Shown one piece after another: positions 43,782 to 50,769 of a DNA stretch of 56,188 nucleotides. The notes below the pieces were generated by a model that searched no databases, had not been told where the DNA came from, and was given only the letters and a program-made list of their open reading frames with translations. Both the position numbers and the translations under genes were made by a program. Origin of the DNA: a virus. Each line of letters begins with the position of its first letter. The first letter of the stretch is position 1. The stretch covers positions 1 through 56,188 of IMG/VR virus record IMGVR_UViG_3300030329_001842. One strand, 5' to 3'.

Positions 43782-43963
43782 TATCCTTGCGGTTGCTTTC
43801 CAGCTTTGTACAATGGTGAGTCTTCATCGACTGTTACCCATCCTACACCGTTCCAGACTTTGGTTAATTGTTTCTCAGCTTTAGGTTCTTCCTTCTTAGG
43901 TTCTTCCTTAACTTCTTCCTTAACTTCTTCTTTTGCTTCTTTTTTGTCTGCTTTCTTGGCCAT
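43781..43963 (-). CDS. Lys/Glu-rich small protein, 60 aa
   Basis: The first 33 residues are an almost pure Lys/Glu/Pro helix (KKEAKEEVKEEVKEEPKKEEPKAEK), followed by a short aromatic segment (VWNGVGWVTVDEDSPLYKAG). The C-terminal segment looks like a peptide ligand. It belongs to the run of small late minus-strand genes between the HNH-like protein and the reductase. The function is unknown. Confidence 0.6.
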   Translation of the reverse strand: MAKKADKKEAKEEVKEEVKEEPKKEEPKAEKQLTKVWNGVGWVTVDEDSPLYKAGKQPQG

Positions 43964-43965
43964 AC

Positions 43966-44013
43966 TTATTCACAAGTACAATCACAAGTGCATCCTTCTT
44001 TATTACAACACAT
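43966..44013 (-). CDS. Cysteine-rich 15-residue peptide
   Basis: This ORF encodes MCCNKEGCTCDCTCE, with six cysteines in 15 residues. A strong AAGGAGG ribosome-binding site lies 11 bases before the ATG, and the ORF fits exactly between the HNH-like gene and the 60-aa gene. The C-x-C spacing (CTCDCTC) resembles metallothionein metal-thiolate clusters. The short length makes it tentative, but the ribosome-binding site is among the best in this region. Confidence 0.5.
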   Translation of the reverse strand: MCCNKEGCTCDCTCE

Positions 44014-44015
44014 GT

Positions 44016-44384
44016 TTACTTTTTCCTCCTTGTAGTTTTTTTGCGCGTAGTTTTACGTTTAGTAGTTTTACGCTTTCTCGCTGCTGCGGCCTTACGACCT
44101 TTTTCTGGGTGCATTTTATTATGCTGTGCAGCAGTCATCTTTTTAAGGTTACTTTTTCTGGCAGTCTTAGCAGTATGGACTCCGGGTTTACCCTTTCCTC
44201 CTTTACCACCACTTTTATGGTGTACTACTTCGTTTTTACCAGCATTAGCTTTCCTTCGGTAGTAGTGAGGTGATTTACCACCTTTCCATGACCCGTTTGA
44301 TTTACCATAACGCGCCATAGGTGATTTTTTACTCCACCTTTTCTTACGATTGGCACTTGTATCTTTAAATTTCTTTCGTGCCAT
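44016..44384 (-). CDS. HNH-like protein with histone-like basic tail
   Basis: The 122-residue protein is extremely basic. Residues about 29-93 carry NGSWKGG...YRRKAN, VVHHKSGG, NLKKMTAAQHNKMHPEKG, i.e. the order W-GG, HH, NL, HN..H of compact HNH endonucleases. The C-terminal 30 residues are runs of Lys, Arg and Thr (RKRKTTKRKTTRKKTT) like histone or chromatin-protein tails. It may nick DNA or mainly compact it in virions. The HNH call is by pattern and the ring of catalytic residues is not proven. Confidence 0.55.
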   Translation of the reverse strand: MARKKFKDTSANRKKRWSKKSPMARYGKSNGSWKGGKSPHYYRRKANAGKNEVVHHKSGGKGGKGKPGVHTAKTARKSNLKKMTAAQHNKMHPEKGRKAAAARKRKTTKRKTTRKKTTRRKK

Positions 44385-44393
44385 CCTTAATAC

Positions 44394-44726
44394 TTACTCC
44401 TTTTCTTCTTGTGCTTCGCTAGCTTCTTCGCTACTTTCGGCTTCTTCTTGTACAGATACTTCCTCTGTTTGTTGCTTTTGAACGGCATCGTCCTTCTCCT
44501 TAATGAAATCATTCCACGAATCTAACAATTCATTTTTTTCGAAATACTCTTGCATTAGAGAGTTCAACATTTGCCTTTCCCTGTTGAGTTGGAAAAGCTT
44601 ATCGTCGGCATCTCTATAAACATGAATTAAGAAATTCATATTAGACAAAGTATCTCCGCCATCATTCTCTGCAATCCATTCTTCTATCTTTTTGACCCTT
44701 TTGGTCAATCTTTCGTTATTTGCCAT
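44394..44726 (-). CDS. Coiled-coil acidic protein, 110 aa
   Basis: The protein starts MANNERLTKRVKKIEEWIAEND, then has a long helical region with LFQLNRERQMLNSLMQEYFEKNELLDSWNDF and a highly acidic Ser/Glu tail. It is the first gene after the promoter at 44746-44762; the TATA centre is only about 24 bases upstream of the ATG, so the mRNA should be leaderless. It may be a partner of the basic HNH-like protein. No family is recognised. Confidence 0.62.
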   Translation of the reverse strand: MANNERLTKRVKKIEEWIAENDGGDTLSNMNFLIHVYRDADDKLFQLNRERQMLNSLMQEYFEKNELLDSWNDFIKEKDDAVQKQQTEEVSVQEEAESSEEASEAQEEKE

Positions 44727-44745
44727 ATATCTTTATCTCCTCGTA

Positions 44746-44762
44746 GTATATAAAGCTTTCGC
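44746..44762 (-). promoter_or_regulatory. Promoter GCGAAAGCTTTATATA, minus strand
   Basis: This perfect copy of the 16-base word is on the minus strand, starting at the G of the primase TAG stop. The TATA centre is about 24 bases from the ATG at 44726, consistent with a leaderless transcript. Confidence 0.85.
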
Positions 44763-45838
44763 TACTCACAGGGACACTTCTCACATTTACAGAGATTTCT
44801 CTCCTTTAATGTGGATTTTTTGTATCTCCATCCAAAGTTTTCACTGAACTTTACAATCTGTCTACCGGGCTCAGTTGGGTCATCATTATACCAACCGTGG
44901 TCTCCAGCAGGTTCATCATAGATAAATCTGAATACATTAGAGATATCCGTTAGGCTCCAATTTGCATTCAATAACTCACCTACAATAGCTTTATTTTCTT
45001 CATAAGAACTGTGTCCCTCTACTATATTATGCTCTATAAGCTTAATAATACACTCTCTAGGTGCTAAATAGGGCCTATCCTTAATAGAGCCTGAAAAAGA
45101 CCTTACTACGAACTTGTCTTTTCCTTTGAGCTTATCTAATAAATAATCAACACTATTAGATACAGTGTGTTTTATATCAGCCTCGTCACAAAGATAATCA
45201 ACCATGTCTCTCTGTGCCCGTTTTGATTTAACTACGTCAGGTTTATCTCTGGGTTCCATTGCTAGACCATATAGTTCTTCTATATCCATAGTCATAACCT
45301 CCTCTACTGATAAGGGTACACACCACACGCCTGTAGGTTCCCCAGTCAGTTTACTTATATACTGTGTGTTGGGAATCCTTCTTAAGCAAGCTACACTATT
45401 ATTAATGCAAGCTTGGTCAAGCGTACTTAATTTAAATTTCTTCTTCAGATGCGTCAAATACTCTCGTAAAGCTTGTCGCTTCTGGTCGTCCGATAAGTCC
45501 AACGGGGAGTAGAAGTCTATGTTCATTTGAAAGCCCTTCCCCCCTGTAAGATATATCCTCGGGGTAATTTTGTTCGGTTTGCAATACCGCCTTAAAAACT
45601 TTCTTATATCTTTTAAACATTTACTCACATCCTTGTCATGGTCGAAATCGAACCATATACCATTTAGAATTGCAGAATCATAGTTAGGTTTACCATCTAC
45701 ATCTTTCATATCATCGAAGGCATATACACTGGTATAACAACTTTTCTTTCCGTTATACTGTTCCATTAACTTTTCTATATCTTCAACAGAGTAGCATCTA
45801 GCTATTCTGGCTGGGATTCCGAATTCTCTGTAATACAT
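44762..45838 (-). CDS. priS: DNA primase small subunit (archaeo-eukaryotic)
   Basis: The 358-residue protein makes primers for DNA replication. The catalytic motifs of the AEP superfamily are visible: WFDFDHD (Asp64 and Asp66), the nucleotide-binding loop LTGGKGFQMN (about 97-106, in place of the usual SGxxGxH), and the third acidic motif LSTLDQACINNSVACLRRIPN (Asp141, Arg153/154). The C-terminus has a Cys cluster, CKCEKCPCE. The open frame extends to a TTG at 45868, but ATG 45838 (MYYREFGIP) is more likely. No large subunit is seen in the window. It is in one operon with the HAD-like gene. Confidence 0.88.
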   Translation of the reverse strand: MYYREFGIPARIARCYSVEDIEKLMEQYNGKKSCYTSVYAFDDMKDVDGKPNYDSAILNGIWFDFDHDKDVSKCLKDIRKFLRRYCKPNKITPRIYLTGGKGFQMNIDFYSPLDLSDDQKRQALREYLTHLKKKFKLSTLDQACINNSVACLRRIPNTQYISKLTGEPTGVWCVPLSVEEVMTMDIEELYGLAMEPRDKPDVVKSKRAQRDMVDYLCDEADIKHTVSNSVDYLLDKLKGKDKFVVRSFSGSIKDRPYLAPRECIIKLIEHNIVEGHSSYEENKAIVGELLNANWSLTDISNVFRFIYDEPAGDHGWYNDDPTEPGRQIVKFSENFGWRYKKSTLKERNLCKCEKCPCE

Positions 45839-46110
45839 TCTTTCAATATCTCCACTTTTTGACACCAATCAGTTGGTATAGCAAAGATGTCTGCACCGTC
45901 ACATTGTGAACCGTGCATTACTAAAACTGTAGCGTGTTCATCTTGTGCTACCATTTCTCCTACAGTCTCACATATTGTGAGATGTTCTCTTGGGTCTTCT
46001 GCATTTATACGGTAGGTCTTGAATGTGCTGGCTGCATCATACCAAGTAAGTTTAACTATAGGGCCAACAGAACCTAATGTTTCTGCCGTTCTACCTGTAT
46101 TATCTACCAT
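45802..46110 (-). CDS. Hypothetical protein, 102 aa
   Basis: The most likely start is ATG at 46110 (MVDNTGRTAETLGSVG), 10 bases after the stop of the HAD-like gene and after AGTGGAA; longer frames reach into that gene. The alpha/beta product has PIVKLTWYDAASTFKTYRI, EHLTICETVGEMVAQDEHATVLVMHGSQCDGADIFAIP, a pattern seen in many marine virus hypothetical proteins. Its 3' end overlaps the primase start. The function is unknown. Confidence 0.62.
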   Translation of the reverse strand: MVDNTGRTAETLGSVGPIVKLTWYDAASTFKTYRINAEDPREHLTICETVGEMVAQDEHATVLVMHGSQCDGADIFAIPTDWCQKVEILKECITENSESQPE

Positions 46111-46120
46111 ATTTCCACTT

Positions 46121-46504
46121 CTAGTGTTTATTTTCTTTTCCTTTAGTTTTGTCATTTTTCCATTCCTCATACATTCCTGCAACAATACCTAAATCACCAT
46201 AGTGTTTATAAAACTTTGCATGAGATGGTGTCTCATCAACACTTATAAAATCACTTGGTCTATCGAATATTAATCTATCATATGGTATTTGATGAATTTC
46301 AAGCCATTGTTCTGTGGCAAATTTAACTGCTAAGTCATTTGGTCTTTCGCACCATATAACTATAGTATGTTCTTTATTTACCCATTGCATAAATTCTACT
46401 ACATCTTCTATAGGTTTACAATCTTTGATATAATCAACTATACCAAACTGTATACCTTTAGCTGGTGTACATATGATATTATCTAATCCGAATACTAAAT
46501 TCAT
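46121..46504 (-). CDS. HAD-superfamily-like protein with altered motif I
   Basis: The 127-residue protein has the HAD layout: a first strand LVFGLDNIICTP, where HAD enzymes have DxDGTL; HTIVIWCERPN, corresponding to motif II; an alpha/beta step AVKFATEQWLEIHQIPYDRLIFDRPSD; and ISVDETPSHAKF. The catalytic second Asp of motif I is absent (Asp-Asn-Ile), so phosphatase activity is doubtful. It could be a divergent nucleotide phosphatase or a binding protein. It overlaps the upstream 64-aa gene by ATGA. Confidence 0.6.
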   Translation of the reverse strand: MNLVFGLDNIICTPAKGIQFGIVDYIKDCKPIEDVVEFMQWVNKEHTIVIWCERPNDLAVKFATEQWLEIHQIPYDRLIFDRPSDFISVDETPSHAKFYKHYGDLGIVAGMYEEWKNDKTKGKENKH

Positions 46505-46695
46505 TGTTTTATTGCAATAATATCTTTCTTGTTTACAATAACTGTGCCTTTATCGCCAGTTAAATATACAAAATTCTCGTCGTCGTTGGTTATTTTACCA
46601 CGACCAACTTTCGTTCTATCCTCTTCTCTCCAGACTATCTTAACCTCATCATCCTTGAGGAAGGTCATTAGTCCTTTCATATCACTTTCTTCCAT
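46501..46695 (-). CDS. Small beta-barrel-like protein, 64 aa
   Basis: The protein (MEESDMKGLMTFLKDDEVKIVW) has alternating short strands (VKIVWREEDRTKVGRGKI, FVYLTGDKGTVIVNKKDIIAIKQ) resembling Sm/SH3-like small barrels. It is the first gene of the primase operon, behind a leader of about 40-60 bases and GGAG. There is no sequence-based family assignment. Confidence 0.6.
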   Translation of the reverse strand: MEESDMKGLMTFLKDDEVKIVWREEDRTKVGRGKITNDDENFVYLTGDKGTVIVNKKDIIAIKQ

Positions 46696-46731
46696 ATTAA
46701 TTCTCCTATTAGGAGCGGCAACGCGCCGTCC

Positions 46732-46768
46732 TATATATACTTAGTATAAGCTAGTATATAAAGCTTTC
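46732..46768 (-). promoter_or_regulatory. Double promoter of the primase operon
   Basis: On the minus strand GAAAGCTTTATATAC (46754-46768) is the strong TATA word, and a second TATA-like box (AGTATATATAGG, about 46730-46741) lies about 20 bases downstream. The leader between them and the ATG at 46695 contains a CGGC-GCGTT-GCCG hairpin. The 3' end of the PLOD-type glycosyltransferase gene lies immediately upstream. Confidence 0.7.
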
Positions 46769-46770
46769 TA

Positions 46771-47574
46771 TCATTCCAAGTTAATTTCTACTTCTTTATC
46801 TGTGGTTTCTGATAATGATAAGAACATTTCGCTCTTATAATCTAGTATAACTTCAGGAAACCTTCTACCTGCCACTAATGTGATAAAACCTTGGTCTCCA
46901 CCAAAAAGATTTTCATCCCACCATCCATCAGGTATAATCTCCATAACTTCTTTATAGAAATCTATCATATATTCTCTTTCTCCTATCCATGCACCACTAC
47001 ATAGATGTTTAAAAGGAGAACCTAGCCATTCATACACTTCTTCGAGTTCTCTAACTCTTTTCAATTCGTCTTTCCATGAACCTAAATCAATTGGTGCTTT
47101 TCCGTGAGCATCCATTATACCTTGACCTGTTTCAAGATTAGGCCATTGTGGTATTTCAGCACTGAATACACATCTAGCTTCTTTACGTTGAAAAGACCTC
47201 AATACTTCATCAACAGCATCATATCCTAATACCATTACATCAGTTGCATCTAAAGCCATCACATATTTTGTTTTAACTAGACTTAAATATTTTGTCATTT
47301 TCCTTATTTTATCAAGAAAATCGAAAGGTTGTTTCATAGGTATAACAACCAATCTGTCAGATAAGTTAAGTTGTTTAAAGCAGTTTTCTAATAGTGTTTC
47401 TTCACTAGGAATACTCCACGTAATAACTGTTATATCTTCAGACATTTCACCTTCACATGGTGGTTCTGAAAAGTATTTATTTACTGCATCATCCCAACGC
47501 TTCTCCATCTTTGCGGGGCCATTGGCGTGTACAATAGGTACTAAATTTTCACTTAACTTATTTTTAAAATACAT
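46771..47574 (-). CDS. PLOD-type glycosyltransferase (collagen glucosyltransferase-like)
   Basis: The 267-residue protein matches the GT domain of animal lysyl hydroxylase/procollagen glucosyltransferase (PLOD) in order and wording: IVHANG near residue 14, YVMALDATD (104-112, Asp109 and Asp112 as the metal-binding DxxD), VFSAEIPQWPN (136-146), LCSGAWIG (191-198), GGDQGF (225-230) and VILDYKSEMFLSL (242-254). In PLOD3 and mimivirus L230 this domain adds glucose to galactosyl-hydroxylysine. There is no signal peptide, so it acts in the cytoplasm. It is the last gene of the modification block, sharing one base with the stop of the upstream hydroxylase. The sugar donor and acceptor are not proven here. 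Confidence 0.75.
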   Translation of the reverse strand: MYFKNKLSENLVPIVHANGPAKMEKRWDDAVNKYFSEPPCEGEMSEDITVITWSIPSEETLLENCFKQLNLSDRLVVIPMKQPFDFLDKIRKMTKYLSLVKTKYVMALDATDVMVLGYDAVDEVLRSFQRKEARCVFSAEIPQWPNLETGQGIMDAHGKAPIDLGSWKDELKRVRELEEVYEWLGSPFKHLCSGAWIGEREYMIDFYKEVMEIIPDGWWDENLFGGDQGFITLVAGRRFPEVILDYKSEMFLSLSETTDKEVEINLE

Positions 47575-48167
47575 TATAACGATTCCACCATTTCATCCAT
47601 TGAAGGTTTCTTATCCCATAAATTTATAGCTATAGCATATCTTTTACCTTTAGTAATCTCAGTTACAGCGTGTAGTTTACCTGCATCGAATATAACCAAT
47701 CTATTAGGAACTGGTGCTATAAGTTCATAAGGAGCTGTTAAATCCATCTCATGAGTATCATATACTTTCAAATAACCACCTTCACACTGCGGCTCACCCA
47801 TAGGAGGGTAGTAGACAGTTCCTAATTTAGGACTAATTACTTCTCCCTTTTCATGCCACTTAGCTTCATCTTTATCAAAGTGATGGTTTAATGCATATCC
47901 ATTGTTTATAGCATCACCGTTTGTTATTATTTTATCTTTTGATAATATACCAGTCCAATGTTCAAAACCTTCTAAATCAGTTCCTACTAATTGTGGGGGA
48001 CAGTTGTATCTCCATATAGTTTCTATCAACTCATGTCTAACATCCATAGGATAGTTACTATTCCACCATCCACTCCACCATCTATATCCTTCTTTCCAAA
48101 AATCTTCATCTTTTTGAATTTTAGAAAGTAATTCTTTATCTTGTATAAAGTCATCTATTATTATCAT
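47574..48167 (-). CDS. 2OG-Fe(II) oxygenase (prolyl-hydroxylase-like)
   Basis: The 197-residue protein (from MIIIDDFIQDKELL) has the HxD...H...R pattern of the double-stranded beta helix oxygenases: LNHHFDKDEA (His96, Asp98), RLVIFDAGKLHAVTEITKGKRYAIAINLW (His166, Arg176). Spacing of 10 residues between the distal His and the 2-oxoglutarate Arg is typical. ATG 48167 overlaps the stop of the preceding gene as ATGA and has AGGAGGAG upstream; the longer frame (48191) would place the start inside that ribosome-binding site. The substrate is inferred to be the collagen-like protein. Confidence 0.8.
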   Translation of the reverse strand: MIIIDDFIQDKELLSKIQKDEDFWKEGYRWWSGWWNSNYPMDVRHELIETIWRYNCPPQLVGTDLEGFEHWTGILSKDKIITNGDAINNGYALNHHFDKDEAKWHEKGEVISPKLGTVYYPPMGEPQCEGGYLKVYDTHEMDLTAPYELIAPVPNRLVIFDAGKLHAVTEITKGKRYAIAINLWDKKPSMDEMVESL

Positions 48168-48802
48168 CGGTAATGGTCTCCTCCTACCCATAATACAAGT
48201 GACTCACGAGTACCTTTAGTTACTTCAGTTACTCTATGCATCATATAAGAAGGGAATATAACTACAGTTCCTTTACCACGTGGTGCGTTAAGAGATGATT
48301 GCCCTCTCCATAATTGTAGTTCTCCTCCTTCATAATCATCACCATCAGTTAATTGAACTGTAAGACTGACTTTTCTTTGTCTTTGCATACCTGCACCACA
48401 ATCCATGTGCCAATCATAGTGTCCACCACCTTCTCTATATATAGTATGTTGTATAGCATCTCTACCATGAGATAGGTTAAAATTCCATACGTTTCTGTTA
48501 GCTTCTTCTACCATGGTCCATAATTTCTTATATAACCATATAAAATCATCACCGTGATGTACTGTATCACCATCAGTATAAGGTTGGTTTCCATTTAACC
48601 ATCTTATCTCTGATTTCCTGAATACTTCACTAGTACTACCATCTTTACCAGTTTTTCCTACTTGTGGAGGAACTTTCTCCGCTTCTTCTTGTATTAGTTT
48701 TATTTCTTCATCTGTAAATGCGTTTTCGAAATAATAATATTCTGCCATATTAACATGGCTCTCATCTATCGCATCTACCCATATCGTTGCTTTATCTATC
48801 AT
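48164..48802 (-). CDS. PKHD/prolyl 4-hydroxylase-like oxygenase
   Basis: The 212-residue protein is a close match in pattern to PKHD-type/P4H hydroxylases: HYDWHMD (His132, Asp134), QRKVSLTVQLTDGDDYEGGELQL, GTVVIFPSYMMHRVTEVTKGTRESLVLWV (His189, Arg199). It would use 2-oxoglutarate, O2 and iron to hydroxylate a side chain. It overlaps the upstream oxygenase gene by 11 bases with GAGGTAAAG as ribosome-binding site. Phage PKHD proteins are common, but adjacency to lysyl-hydroxylase-like and collagen-type glycosyltransferase genes supports a protein substrate. Confidence 0.85.
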   Translation of the reverse strand: MIDKATIWVDAIDESHVNMAEYYYFENAFTDEEIKLIQEEAEKVPPQVGKTGKDGSTSEVFRKSEIRWLNGNQPYTDGDTVHHGDDFIWLYKKLWTMVEEANRNVWNFNLSHGRDAIQHTIYREGGGHYDWHMDCGAGMQRQRKVSLTVQLTDGDDYEGGELQLWRGQSSLNAPRGKGTVVIFPSYMMHRVTEVTKGTRESLVLWVGGDHYR

Positions 48803-49358
48803 TCTTTACCTCGTTAAAGAAGAATGTCTGGAATAATCTTCCATCTTGCATATCTTCTCCAAAATATTCATCTGCTGCATGCCATAAATCTCCTCTAAAG
48901 ATTATAGCTCTATTAAATACATTAGACACTACATCTTCTCGTGTCCATTTATCATAATTATCACCATCTTCTTCTATCTTTGCTCCGTCATTATCACTAT
49001 ACATACGTGAGCCTGTTTCTTTATGCTTATAAAAGGAAGTTCCTGAATTATATACTGGTTCAGGGTGTAAATAAACTATACAAGACCAGTCAGTGTGATG
49101 GTCTGAATGTACCCATGTATTGGTTCCTTCAGTTACAAACTGATATGAACCTGTATATTCTCCTAATTTCCAGTGCATTTCATCTATTTCTATACCTAAT
49201 ATACGTTCTAAATGCTCTCTAACACCTCCACCTACGAAGGTTTCTGTTCTAGTTCCGGGATAATTCCCACTTACTTTGAATTTCTGACTTAAAGCGAATT
49301 CTCTAATTCCTTCAGGGTCGTCATAAAATCCATCTACTACTACTATTTCTTTTCTCAT
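48792..49358 (-). CDS. 2OG-Fe(II) oxygenase, DUF6445-like
   Basis: The 188-residue protein starts MRKEIVVVDGFYDDPEGIREFALSQ and has TWVHSDHHTDWSCIVYLHP (His84, Asp86), GTSFYKHKETG and NRAIIFRGDLWHAADEYFG...RLFQTFFF (His160, Arg174), the pattern of a family of 2OG oxygenases often found in marine phages. The first half contains VDGFYDDPEGIREFA, frequent in that group. The substrate is unknown; by position it belongs to the same modification run, overlapping both neighbours. Confidence 0.78.
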   Translation of the reverse strand: MRKEIVVVDGFYDDPEGIREFALSQKFKVSGNYPGTRTETFVGGGVREHLERILGIEIDEMHWKLGEYTGSYQFVTEGTNTWVHSDHHTDWSCIVYLHPEPVYNSGTSFYKHKETGSRMYSDNDGAKIEEDGDNYDKWTREDVVSNVFNRAIIFRGDLWHAADEYFGEDMQDGRLFQTFFFNEVKNDR

Positions 49359-49966
49359 TACGTCTCCTTTTTAACAAATGAAACTATAATATATCGAGTT
49401 CCTTTTGTTGTTGGTCTTCCACCATGTCTATGCGTTACACTTGGGAATAGAGTGCAATATCCTGCTTTAGGATTTGCTAGTGTTTGTTGTCTTGGGAACC
49501 AAGTTCCTCCACCTTCAAAGTCTGTATTTAATCCCACTGTAAAGGTATAATCAGCATGGTCATGGTGTATATCCAAGGCTGATTGGTCTGTATCTTTATA
49601 TCTTGCAATAAAGTCTTCTGAGGTAGCTCTTGTCCAAGATGTACCTTCTAATCCCCATATGTGTCTTGCTATAGGGTGACAATATTGATTTAATACATAA
49701 TCATACATATCTTTTAATTTTAAATCGTCTAATAATATATCTGTGGTTGGGTAAAACTTATGTCTTGCTGTAGTCCACTCTCCTTCTTTCTCAGCATGTT
49801 CTATGACTAAATTACAAAATTCTTCTGTGAACAGAGGAAATCTATAAATTTCAGGTCCTATTTTTTCGACGACTAAGTCCCATTGTTTATCTCTGGTTCC
49901 TCTAGCAATCATTTTCTTAGACCATGCTTCTCCGTCTAACTTATATGCTTGTAATTTTGGGTTCAT
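49358..49966 (-). CDS. Lysyl hydroxylase-like 2OG-Fe(II) oxygenase
   Basis: The 202-residue protein resembles the C-terminal catalytic domain of animal procollagen-lysine hydroxylase (PLOD) along most of its length: FPLFTEEFCNLVIEHAEKEGEW, YPTTDILLDDL, ARYKDTDQSALDIHHDHADYTFTVGLN, DFEGGGTWFPR, PKAGYCTLFPSVTHRHGGRPTTKGTRYIIVSFV. Iron ligands are His134, Asp136 and His181, and Arg191 binds 2-oxoglutarate; the His-Arg spacing of 10 is as in PLOD3. In PLOD this domain makes 5-hydroxylysine at X-Lys-Gly. The giant virion protein has this motif repeatedly as D-Lys-Gly. ATGA overlap with the upstream GT25 gene implies co-translation. Confidence 0.87.
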   Translation of the reverse strand: MNPKLQAYKLDGEAWSKKMIARGTRDKQWDLVVEKIGPEIYRFPLFTEEFCNLVIEHAEKEGEWTTARHKFYPTTDILLDDLKLKDMYDYVLNQYCHPIARHIWGLEGTSWTRATSEDFIARYKDTDQSALDIHHDHADYTFTVGLNTDFEGGGTWFPRQQTLANPKAGYCTLFPSVTHRHGGRPTTKGTRYIIVSFVKKET

Positions 49967-50769
49967 TTTACTGCTCCATCAGGTAAACCTGTATCACTGC
50001 CTACAATATTGAATTCTCTTTGTTGAACGATGTCAGGATTTACTGCAAATGCATTTAGGGTGGGAGGGTATTTAAAGCTTACGTCTGGACGTGGATGTTC
50101 TGTATATGTAGAACATAAAAATTCGTCTGCTGGTATTATACCTTTATGTACATTATATTTTCTTATTTTCTTTATACCTGATTTAGATAACACATATCCA
50201 TATGTACAATATGAAAAATTAGGTTTAACTAGATTTTTAGCTACTCGTTTCTCAGGAATTACTTGTGCTACTCTTCCAAGATATAATAAATCCCAGTCTT
50301 CTTCCATTACTTCTAATGTATCAATAGCTATATCTCTCTGTAGTTCCATACTACTATCAAAGACAGCATCATCCTCTAGTATAGTAACAGGTCCATCACA
50401 ATCATTCCATATTGCCCAATGACTTAATGTACAACCTATTTCACCTTTAGTTAACGGTCTTGACCACCATTTAGCCCAAGCTGAATCTATAGATAGTGCT
50501 TCACCTTCATCCATTTCCCAGTCAAATAGTTTAAAATTATTTTCTTTTAGATATTCATCTGTTATTTCGTCACCGACTCTATTATGTTCCCAATGTGTAG
50601 TCCACTCTACCCGCAAATCTGGAGCAGTATGACCTTGTTCATTTATTCGGTGTGATTTATCATTACCTTCATCATCTGTGTATATCTCAAATCCATTTTC
50701 TCTTAACATTAAATCCATAAGGTGTCTTCTATCTTCTCTGGTTTTTATATTTATAACATAAGTTTTCAT
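49963..50769 (-). CDS. GT25 glycosyltransferase (procollagen galactosyltransferase-like)
   Basis: The 268-residue protein has the GT25 signatures: TYVINIKTREDRR at the N-terminus (3-15), RPLTKGEIGCTLSHWAIW (104-121), VTILEDDAVF (128-137, the metal-binding LEDD), DWDLLYLGR (159-166) and TYGYVLSKSGIKKI. The family includes procollagen galactosyltransferases (COLGALT), which add galactose to hydroxylysine, and bacterial lipooligosaccharide enzymes. Its ATGA overlap with the lysyl-hydroxylase-like gene on one side and the sulfotransferase-like gene on the other supports the collagen role. The length is that of the catalytic domain. Confidence 0.85.
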   Translation of the reverse strand: MKTYVINIKTREDRRHLMDLMLRENGFEIYTDDEGNDKSHRINEQGHTAPDLRVEWTTHWEHNRVGDEITDEYLKENNFKLFDWEMDEGEALSIDSAWAKWWSRPLTKGEIGCTLSHWAIWNDCDGPVTILEDDAVFDSSMELQRDIAIDTLEVMEEDWDLLYLGRVAQVIPEKRVAKNLVKPNFSYCTYGYVLSKSGIKKIRKYNVHKGIIPADEFLCSTYTEHPRPDVSFKYPPTLNAFAVNPDIVQQREFNIVGSDTGLPDGAVK

